5,367 nt of DNA from JACVRW01 sp035650215. Its GTDB lineage: Bacteria > Actinomycetota > Thermoleophilia > Solirubrobacterales > Thermoleophilaceae. The notes under the pieces are model-generated. The model worked only from the letters and a program-made list of their open reading frames with translations. It was not told where the DNA came from and did not search any database. Position 1 is the first letter of the stretch. Each line of letters starts with the position of its first letter. Where the stretch lies: NCBI GenBank assembly GCA_035650215.1, contig DASRIC010000069.1:1-5367 (forward strand). The letters are read 5' to 3'. This document shows positions 1 to 4,999 of the stretch, one piece after another. The translations under genes and the position numbers were made by a program.

Positions 1-188
1 GCGGGCTGCCGGCGTCGTTCCGGGGCGCCTCGGTGGACGACGTGGTCGAGCTCGTCGGGCGCGACAAGAAGCGCTCCGGCGGGAGGGTACCGTTCGTGCT
101 CGTGGAGGCTCCAGGAGAGGTCAGCCCGGGTCACGAGGTCGCTCCCGGCGACCTGCGCGCCGCCCTGGAGGAGGTGCACGCGGCATGA
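1..188 (+). CDS. aroB: 3-dehydroquinate synthase, C-terminal 61 residues (5' truncated by window edge)
   Basis: AroB converts DAHP to 3-dehydroquinate, the second step of the cytoplasmic shikimate pathway, using NAD and a divalent metal. Only the C-terminal tail is visible. It is read in the frame starting at base 3 and ends at TGA 186-188. It begins GLPASFRGASVDD and contains GRDKKRSGGRVPFVLVEAPG, which matches the conserved AroB tail pattern DKK-x(n)-G-x-FVL-x(n)-G. The metal- and NAD-binding parts lie upstream of the window. The stop codon overlaps the start of aroQ (ATGA), so the two genes are probably translationally coupled. The identification rests on a short tail, but the immediate aroQ neighbour strongly supports it. 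Confidence 0.87.
   Translation, partial: GLPASFRGASVDDVVELVGRDKKRSGGRVPFVLVEAPGEVSPGHEVAPGDLRAALEEVHAA
167..175 (+). promoter_or_regulatory. Ribosome binding site of aroQ, inside aroB
   Basis: The purine-rich GGAGGAGGT lies 9 nt before ATG 185. It is a strong Shine-Dalgarno match within the last codons of aroB and supports ATG 185 as the aroQ start. Confidence 0.7.
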
Positions 189-625
189 GGCACCGCGTGG
201 ACGTGATGCACGGCGTGAACTTCGACGTGCTCGGCAGCCGCAACGCCGACCACTACGGCGGCCTCACGCTCACGGAGCTCGAGGTGAAGGTGAAGGGCTT
301 CGCGCGCGAGCTCGAGATGGAGGTGAGCTTCTCCCAGACGAACCACGAGGGCGACTTCTGCGAGCGGCTGCACCGCGCGGGGGAGAGCGCCGACGCCCTG
401 GTGCTCAACCCGGGCGCGTGGACGCACTACTCGTACGCGATCCGCGACGCGCTCGAGGTGGCCGGGCTGCCGGCGGTGGAGGTGCACCTCTCGGCGGTGG
501 ATCACCGCGAGGAGTGGCGCCGCAACTCGGTGATCCGCGACCTCTGCATCGGGGCGATTCAGGGCAGGGGAGTGGAGGGCTACCGCGACGCGCTCGCAAT
601 GCTGAAGGAGCGGCTGGAGGCGTGA
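185..625 (+). CDS. aroQ: 3-dehydroquinate dehydratase, type II
   Basis: This cytoplasmic enzyme dehydrates 3-dehydroquinate to 3-dehydroshikimate and belongs to the dodecameric type II family. The 146-residue length is normal for it. The key residues align without gaps to my recollection of the M. tuberculosis enzyme numbering: N12, R19 and catalytic Y24 in the lid loop, N75 and H81 in LNPGAWTH, D88, H101 in VEVHLS, and R112 in REEWRR. QTNHEGDF (51-58) and GAIQGRGVEGY (123-133) are also family motifs. The N-terminal motif is divergent: HGVNFDVLG replaces the usual NGPNLNLLG, and the lid has RNA instead of REP. The chosen start has a strong ribosome binding site and puts the first strand at the expected place. 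The gene overlaps aroB by 4 nt (ATGA) and the downstream peptidase gene by 4 nt (GTGA). Family is confident and full activity is inferred. Confidence 0.95.
   Translation: MRHRVDVMHGVNFDVLGSRNADHYGGLTLTELEVKVKGFARELEMEVSFSQTNHEGDFCERLHRAGESADALVLNPGAWTHYSYAIRDALEVAGLPAVEVHLSAVDHREEWRRNSVIRDLCIGAIQGRGVEGYRDALAMLKERLEA
605..610 (+). promoter_or_regulatory. Ribosome binding site supporting the GTG start of the Xaa-Pro peptidase
   Basis: AAGGAG lies 11 nt before GTG 622, inside the end of aroQ. A second purine run, GGAGG at 616-620, is too close to GTG 622 to serve it. The next in-frame start, ATG 652, has no Shine-Dalgarno sequence at a normal distance. GTG 622 is therefore preferred. Confidence 0.5.
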
Positions 626-1680
626 GCCGGAGCGGCGGGCTGGTCGAACTGATGCGGGCCCGCGAGCTCGACTCGCTGCTCGTGACCGAGCTGGTGAACG
701 TCCGCTACCTCACGGGTTTCACGGGAACCAACGCGGCCGCTGTCGTCACCCCGGAGGAGCGGCTCCTCTTCACCGATTTCCGCTACGTGGAGCAGGCGCG
801 CGCGCAGGCGCCCGAGTACGACCTGGTCGAGGTCGGGCGCGACATGCTCGGCGTCATGTCCGCGCGGCTGCGCGGGCGCGCCGGGTTCGACGACGAGCAC
901 CTGAGCGTCGGCGCGCACCGGAAGCTGAGCGAGCGCTTGCCCGATGGCGTCGAGCTCGCCCCGGCCGGTGGCCTGGTCGAGGAGCTGCGCGCGGTGAAGG
1001 ACGCGTCAGAGGTCGCCGCGATGCGCGCGGCCGCGGAGCTCTCGACCGCAGCGTACGGGTCGCTGCGCGAGCGCGGGCTGGCGGGGCGCACGGAGCGCGA
1101 GGTGGCCACCCAGCTGGCCCGATTCATGGAGGACTCGGGCGCCGAGGGGCCGTCGTTCCCGCCGATCGTGGCCGCCGGCGAGCACGGCGCGCGCCCGCAC
1201 GCGGAGCCGCGCGACGTCGAGATCCCGCGGGACACGCTCGTGGTGATCGACATCGGCGCCCGCGTGGACGGCTACTGCTCGGACTGCACCCGGACGCTCG
1301 CGACAGGGTCGATCGACGACGAGGTGCTCGAGGTCTACGAGCTGGTGCGGCGCGCCCAGGCCGAGGCGCTCGCCGCGGCCAGTGTTGGTGCGGCGTCCAG
1401 GGACGTGGACGCCGTGGCCCGCGAGATCATCGACGCGGCCGGCCACGAGGAGCACTTCGGCCACGGCCTCGGGCACGGGGTGGGCCTCGAGGTGCACGAG
1501 GCGCCGCGGCTCGCCAAGACCGCGGACGGCCAGCTCGCGGCGGGCAACGCGGTCACCGTGGAGCCGGGCGTGTACGTGCCCGGTCACGTGGGAGTTCGGA
1601 TCGAGGACCTCGTGATCGTGACCGACGGCGAGCCCGAGATCCTCACGGGCTTCCCGAAGGAACTGGTCACAGTCGGCTGA
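622..1680 (+). CDS. M24B family Xaa-Pro peptidase (aminopeptidase P / prolidase-like)
   Basis: This is a predicted cytoplasmic dimetal peptidase that cleaves bonds next to proline at peptide N-termini or in dipeptides. From GTG 622 it has 352 residues, normal for bacterial M24B. Residues 1 to about 130 form the creatinase-like N-domain (VRYLTGFTGTNAA, LLFTDFRYVEQA). The rest is the pita-bread catalytic domain. All five metal ligands are visible: D210 (VVIDIGA), D221 (YCSDCTRT), H285 (HGLGHGVGLEVHE), E314 (TVEPGVY) and E328 (GVRIEDL). These sit one residue beyond those I recall for Pyrococcus prolidase (D209, D220, H284, E313, E327). H281 and H292 are further conserved histidines. The frame is open back to 418, but that stretch is out-of-frame aroQ sequence and looks spurious. 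Sequence alone does not separate aminopeptidase P from prolidase. The gene overlaps aroQ and the permease gene. Confidence 0.92.
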   Translation: MSRSGGLVELMRARELDSLLVTELVNVRYLTGFTGTNAAAVVTPEERLLFTDFRYVEQARAQAPEYDLVEVGRDMLGVMSARLRGRAGFDDEHLSVGAHRKLSERLPDGVELAPAGGLVEELRAVKDASEVAAMRAAAELSTAAYGSLRERGLAGRTEREVATQLARFMEDSGAEGPSFPPIVAAGEHGARPHAEPRDVEIPRDTLVVIDIGARVDGYCSDCTRTLATGSIDDEVLEVYELVRRAQAEALAAASVGAASRDVDAVAREIIDAAGHEEHFGHGLGHGVGLEVHEAPRLAKTADGQLAAGNAVTVEPGVYVPGHVGVRIEDLVIVTDGEPEILTGFPKELVTVG

Positions 1681-2384
1681 TGGTCCTGGCCGCCGTGGCG
1701 GCGCTCGTAGGGGCCGCCGTGCAGTCGGCCACCGGCTTCGGCTTCGCGCTCGTGCTCTCGCCGGCGCTGTTCGCGGTCATGGAGCCGACGGAGGCCGTGA
1801 CGGCGCTGCTGCTCCTCGGCGCCGTCCTCAACGTGCTGGTGCTGCTCGAGGGCCACGACGCCCGCTGGGGGCTGCTGCCGCGGCTGATCCTCCCCGCCGT
1901 GCCGGGCCTCGCCATCGGCGCCGCGCTCCTCGCCGCGCTGTCGCGCGAGCCGCTCCAGGTCGGTGTGGGCCTGGCGGTGATCGCGGCGGCGCTGTGGCAG
2001 CTCCGCCACCGGGCCGTCGTTCGGGAGGTGCCTGCGGCCGTGGCGGGATTCACCAGCGGCGTGCTCACCACCTCGATCAGCATCAGCGGGCCCCCATTGG
2101 TGCTGTGGCTGGAGGCGCAGGCGCTGCGCCCGGCCGAGTTCCGCGCCACCCTGGCGGCGCTGTTCCTGGCGCTGAACCTGGTGGGCGGGGCGGTCCTGCT
2201 GGGCATCGCGGGCAGCGGCGCCGTCGACCTCGGCGAGCTGGCACCACTGCTCGCGCTGGTGCTGGTCGGCTATGCGCTCGGGGCGCTTGCGTTCCGCCGC
2301 CTGAACCAGGACCGCTTCGCCACGATCGTGATCGCGCTCGTGATCTGCACCGGGATTGCAAGCGTTCTTGCAGGCCTGCTCTGA
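1680..2384 (+). CDS. TauE/SafE (TSUP) family membrane permease
   Basis: This is a polytopic inner-membrane protein of 234 residues, somewhat short but within the range of the TSUP family. Characterised members export sulfite or sulfoacetate or move other small organosulfur anions; the substrate here cannot be read from sequence. Two related half-motifs are visible: SATGFGFALVLSP (about 16-28) and SISGPPLVLWL (about 135-145), a GFG/GPP signature typical of the family. Hydrophobic segments fall near residues 2-33 (probably two helices), 37-58, 65-87, 93-109, 118-145, 155-179, 188-209 and 213-234. ATG 1680 shares its A with the peptidase stop (TGATG). The best Shine-Dalgarno, AAGGA at 1657-1661, is 18 nt away, so translation probably depends on coupling. 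The protein begins directly in a membrane helix. A functional link to shikimate synthesis is not evident. Confidence 0.88.
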   Translation: MVLAAVAALVGAAVQSATGFGFALVLSPALFAVMEPTEAVTALLLLGAVLNVLVLLEGHDARWGLLPRLILPAVPGLAIGAALLAALSREPLQVGVGLAVIAAALWQLRHRAVVREVPAAVAGFTSGVLTTSISISGPPLVLWLEAQALRPAEFRATLAALFLALNLVGGAVLLGIAGSGAVDLGELAPLLALVLVGYALGALAFRRLNQDRFATIVIALVICTGIASVLAGLL

Positions 2385-2428
2385 GCGCCCGGGCCGGTTC
2401 GCCGCTGGCGGAAAGCTTGAATCGGACT

Positions 2429-2434
2429 TACGCT
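2429..2434 (+). promoter_or_regulatory. Candidate -10 element (TACGCT) for the carboxypeptidase gene
   Basis: The 60-nt gap 2385-2444 separates the permease and carboxypeptidase genes. TACGCT fits the actinobacterial TANNNT -10 pattern and would start transcription at about 2441-2445, at or just before ATG 2445. No Shine-Dalgarno precedes that ATG, so a leaderless or near-leaderless mRNA is plausible. No convincing -35 hexamer lies 16-18 nt upstream (TGGCGG or similar), so this is weak. Confidence 0.3.
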
Positions 2435-2444
2435 CGTTCGACGT

Positions 2445-4880
2445 ATGTCCAACTGTTTTCGGACGGGCGGGGGCCGGCGTTCGGCTCTCTTGGCGGCCGC
2501 TGTTCTGGGTCCGATGGCGCTATTGGCGAGCGCCGCGGAGGCGAGTAAGACCGTCACCGCACGGGCCTCGGTGGCCCGTCCCTGCCATCGCGACATCTCC
2601 AGCTCCCGGACCGGGCGCGTCATCGTCCACCGCAAGGCGCGAGCGCGCGCCATCGTGAGCGTGCGCCTGAAGTCGCGCGGCGATTGGGACGTCGCGGTCT
2701 TCGGCCGCAAGGGCCGGCTCGTGGCCGGCTCGGCCTCCTTCCGGGGCAACGAGCTCGCCGAGGGCTTCGTCCGCAAGGGTGAGCGCGTGACGGTGCAGGC
2801 GTGCCGCTTCCGTGGAAGCGCCTCCACCGCGCGGGTTGGAATCCACTTCACGCGCGTGGCCAAGCGGGCGCGCGGGAAGGTGCGGGTCGTCGACGTGCGC
2901 ACGCCCAGGCGCGCCGACCGCGAGCGCCTCCAGACGCTCGGGCTCGACCTCACCGAGCACGGCGACGCGAACTCCGTGGAGGTCGTGCTGCACGGCAGCG
3001 CCGACGTTCGGACGCTGAGCCGCGCGGGCTTCCGCTACTCCGTGCGGATCGCGGACCTGGCGGCACGGACGCACCGCAACCACCTGCGCGACGTCCACCA
3101 CGCTCGCGCGACGGCCGCGTCAGGGCTCCCGAGCGGGCGCGACAGCTACCGCCGCCTGCCCGACTACGACCTCGACATGAAGCGGCTCGCGATGCAGTAC
3201 CCGTCGCTGGTGCGGCCGGTCACGCTGAGCCACAGGAGCCTGCTGGGCCGCGACGTGAACGGCATCGAGATCTCGACGGGCGCCCAGAACACGGCGGACG
3301 GCAAGCCGGTCTTCCTGATCATGGGCCTGCACCACGCGCGCGAGTGGCCGTCGTCGGAGCACACGATCGAGTTCGCCTACGACCTGCTGCGCGGCTACGG
3401 CAAGGATCCGCGCACCACGCAGCTCGTGCGGGACACGCGCACGATCGTGGTGCCGATCGTGAACCCGGACGGGTTCAACGTCTCCCGCGAGGCCTCGCTG
3501 CTCGGCGACTTCTCGCTGTTCGACTACGAGATGAAGCGCAAGAACTGCCGCATCTCGGCGCATACGCCGCAGAAGTACGCGCGCGGGAGCTGCGAGGACA
3601 ACAAGGCGGGCCGCCTGCGCGGCACCGACCCGAACCGCAACTACGGCGGACTCTGGGGCGGCTCCGGCGCCAGCACGAGCTGGGCGGACGACACCTACCG
3701 CGGCGACGAGCCGTTCTCGGAGCCGGAGGTGCGGAACATCCGCGAGCTGGTGGCCTCACGCCAGGTCACGAACCTGATCACGAACCACACCTACTCGAAC
3801 CTGATCCTGCGCCCGCCGGGCGTGGCGGACTTCGGGTTCCCGCTCGAGGAGCCGACCTACCGCGCGCTGGGAGCCTCGCTCGCGGAGCACAACGGCTACT
3901 CGAACGACCCCGGCTTCGGGCTCTACGACACCACCGGCAGCACCGAGGACTGGTCCTTCTGGTCCACCGGCGGGTTCGCGTTCACCTTCGAGATCGGCGC
4001 CGAAGAGTTCCACCCGCCCTACGCGACCGGCGTGGAAGCCGAGTATCTCGGGCTGCCCCCCGCCACTGGCGCCGGGAAGGGCGGGAACCGCGAGGCGTAC
4101 TTCACGATGCTTCAGGCCACGGCCGACACGGCGCTGCACTCGGTGATCGAGGGCTCGGCGCCGGAGGGCTCCACCCTGCGTATCGCGAAGACCTTCCAGA
4201 CCTCGACCTCACCCGTCTGGGAGGACGACCTCGGCGACGTGATCGGCGATCCGATCCAGTTCACGGACACGCTCTCGTCCGAGCTGAAGACCAGCGGCCC
4301 GACGTTCAGCTGGGACGTGAACCCGTCCACGCGGCCGCTCGTCGCCGGCCGACACGGCCGCGACCCGACCGGCCCGCCGCAGGCCCCGATCACGCTCGAG
4401 AACCCGCCCGGGATCCCGGACGAGAACACCGTCTACCCGCCGGACCCGCCGTACGAAGCGATCCCGTTCACCGTCAAGGGACCCGCCGACGGCGTCGACA
4501 ACGGGCGCCTGACCGTGCACATCCAGTGGGACAGCCCGGACACCGACTGGGACATCTACCTGATCGGCCCGAACGGCCAGATCGTCGCGCAGTCGGCCTC
4601 GTTCGGCGACACCGACGAGGACGCCTCTTTGTTCGACCCGCCGCCGGGCAACTACACGCTGCACGTGGTCAACTACGACCAGGTGATGAACACGCCCGAC
4701 GACTGGAGGGGCGGGACCGTGAAGTTCAGCTCGCCCACGCCGAGGATCGAGACCGGGACCAAGGAGAGCTGGACCCTGAGCTGCCTCGACGCGAACGGCC
4801 GCGTGAAGGCAACGAGCCAGGTGACCGTGGGTCGCGGCCAGCGCGCCAACGTGGGCAACGCCTGCTCGCCGGACAAGTAG
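2445..4880 (+). CDS. Secreted M14 zinc carboxypeptidase with flanking beta-sandwich domains
   Basis: This predicted extracellular metallocarboxypeptidase removes C-terminal residues from peptides. It has 811 residues, much longer than a lone M14 domain of about 300. Residues 1-33 form a signal peptide (RR at 11-12, hydrophobic core 14-28, AEA cleavage site at 31-33). Residues 34 to about 140 look like a beta-sandwich (C47 and C120 may pair). Residues about 145-225 resemble an activation or pro-region. The catalytic domain spans about 233-572. Zinc ligands are H297 and E300 (GLHHAREW) and H448 (NHTYSN). Other M14 residues are R365, N397/R398 (DPNRNYGG), Y494 and general base E516 (FTFEIG). A Pro-rich linker (about 625-672) leads to a second beta-sandwich (about 673-761) and a tail with C780 and C807. 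An in-frame TGA at 2418 and no alternative start codon before 2445 make ATG 2445 the first possible start, though without a Shine-Dalgarno. The family call is firm; the physiological substrate is unknown. Confidence 0.93.
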   Translation: MSNCFRTGGGRRSALLAAAVLGPMALLASAAEASKTVTARASVARPCHRDISSSRTGRVIVHRKARARAIVSVRLKSRGDWDVAVFGRKGRLVAGSASFRGNELAEGFVRKGERVTVQACRFRGSASTARVGIHFTRVAKRARGKVRVVDVRTPRRADRERLQTLGLDLTEHGDANSVEVVLHGSADVRTLSRAGFRYSVRIADLAARTHRNHLRDVHHARATAASGLPSGRDSYRRLPDYDLDMKRLAMQYPSLVRPVTLSHRSLLGRDVNGIEISTGAQNTADGKPVFLIMGLHHAREWPSSEHTIEFAYDLLRGYGKDPRTTQLVRDTRTIVVPIVNPDGFNVSREASLLGDFSLFDYEMKRKNCRISAHTPQKYARGSCEDNKAGRLRGTDPNRNYGGLWGGSGASTSWADDTYRGDEPFSEPEVRNIRELVASRQVTNLITNHTYSNLILRPPGVADFGFPLEEPTYRALGASLAEHNGYSNDPGFGLYDTTGSTEDWSFWSTGGFAFTFEIGAEEFHPPYATGVEAEYLGLPPATGAGKGGNREAYFTMLQATADTALHSVIEGSAPEGSTLRIAKTFQTSTSPVWEDDLGDVIGDPIQFTDTLSSELKTSGPTFSWDVNPSTRPLVAGRHGRDPTGPPQAPITLENPPGIPDENTVYPPDPPYEAIPFTVKGPADGVDNGRLTVHIQWDSPDTDWDIYLIGPNGQIVAQSASFGDTDEDASLFDPPPGNYTLHVVNYDQVMNTPDDWRGGTVKFSSPTPRIETGTKESWTLSCLDANGRVKATSQVTVGRGQRANVGNACSPDK

Positions 4881-4885
4881 CCCGG

Positions 4886-4913
4886 AGGGCATCCCGGAGC
4901 CGGGTGGCGCCCT
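4886..4913 (+). terminator. Candidate transcription terminator after the carboxypeptidase gene
   Basis: AGGGC (4886-4890) pairs with GCCCT (4909-4913), and CCCG (4893-4896) with CGGG (4901-4904) around a GAGC loop, with a small asymmetric interior loop between the stems. A short T run (CTTTTAT, 4924-4930) follows about 10 nt later rather than immediately, so this is not a textbook intrinsic terminator. Its position 5 nt after the stop codon supports a 3'-end role. Confidence 0.45.
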
Positions 4914-4944
4914 TCAATGCTGTCTTTTATCGAATCGCCACCCG
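4901..4944. repeat. Perfect 9-bp inverted repeat with a 26-nt loop
   Basis: CGGGTGGCG (4901-4909) is the exact reverse complement of CGCCACCCG (4936-4944). The loop contains the AT-rich stretch CTTTTATCGAAT. The left arm overlaps the right arms of the 4886-4913 hairpin, so the two structures cannot form together in one RNA. It could be a second terminator, acting on either strand, or a regulatory structure. Confidence 0.5.
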
Positions 4945-4975
4945 TCGGCGGCAAGCCGCCTTGCACACCGCCGAC
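4944..4975. repeat. 8-bp inverted repeat with an alternative inner hairpin
   Basis: GTCGGCGG (4944-4951) is the exact reverse complement of CCGCCGAC (4968-4975), with a 16-nt loop. The left arm can instead pair with the nearer GCCGCC (4955-4960) through GGCGGC (4947-4952), giving a compact hairpin. CCGCC occurs twice (4956-4960 and 4968-4972), so the pairings compete. The element lies just upstream of the LexA box. Confidence 0.45.
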
Positions 4976-4989
4976 CCGGATGCGAACAT
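4961..4989 (+). promoter_or_regulatory. Candidate promoter of the imuB-like gene, overlapped by the LexA box
   Basis: TTGCAC (4961-4966) is followed after 17 nt by GAACAT (4984-4989). Both are partial matches to -35 and -10 hexamers, with correct spacing. The -10 would sit inside the LexA box, which is a common arrangement for SOS repression. Transcription would start near 4996-5000, giving almost no leader before ATG 5000, consistent with the missing Shine-Dalgarno. The hexamers are weak, so this remains tentative. Confidence 0.35.
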
Positions 4990-4996
4990 GTGTTCG
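4983..4996. promoter_or_regulatory. LexA operator (SOS box)
   Basis: CGAACATGTGTTCG is a perfect CGAAC-N4-GTTCG palindrome, matching the LexA box consensus established for Gram-positive bacteria and actinobacteria. It ends 3 nt before ATG 5000 of an ImuB/Y-family polymerase-like gene, a classic LexA regulon member. LexA bound here would block transcription until DNA damage triggers RecA-stimulated LexA self-cleavage. Sequence match and gene context agree, though binding itself is inferred. Confidence 0.85.
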
Positions 4997-4999
4997 ATT

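Noticed and set aside
418..621. An extended N-terminus for the Xaa-Pro peptidase reading back to ATG 418
   Set aside because: The added 68 residues overlap aroQ in another frame, are Gly/Arg/Ala-rich with no family similarity, and would make the protein too long. GTG 622 has a ribosome binding site and gives the normal length.
2357..2372. TGCAAG-CGTT-CTTGCA hairpin at the end of the permease gene as a terminator
   Set aside because: It is a perfect 6-bp stem but lies inside the coding sequence, is short, and has no T run after it.
2398..2413. Small hairpin around CGCC-GCT-GGCG after the permease stop as an intrinsic terminator
   Set aside because: The core stem is only 4 bp plus a wobble and is followed by AAAGC rather than a T run. 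Such stems are frequent by chance at this GC content.
2434..2444. A LexA half-site (GTTCG) just before the carboxypeptidase start
   Set aside because: There is no CGAAC partner four bases upstream, so it does not form the palindrome needed for LexA binding.
2445..2550. Twin-arginine signal in the carboxypeptidase N-terminus (GRRSALLAA)
   Set aside because: The RR pair lacks the surrounding pattern (S/T-RR-x-F-L-K); GRRSALL is a weak fit. A standard Sec signal peptide explains the region adequately.
2520..3101. Long minus-strand open frames, here and at 1006-1587, 1584-2206, 4209-4892 and 4673-5341
   Set aside because: All are antisense to well-supported + strand genes. Their translations are Arg/Ala/Pro/Val/His-rich as expected from GC-rich shadow frames, with no recognisable domain.
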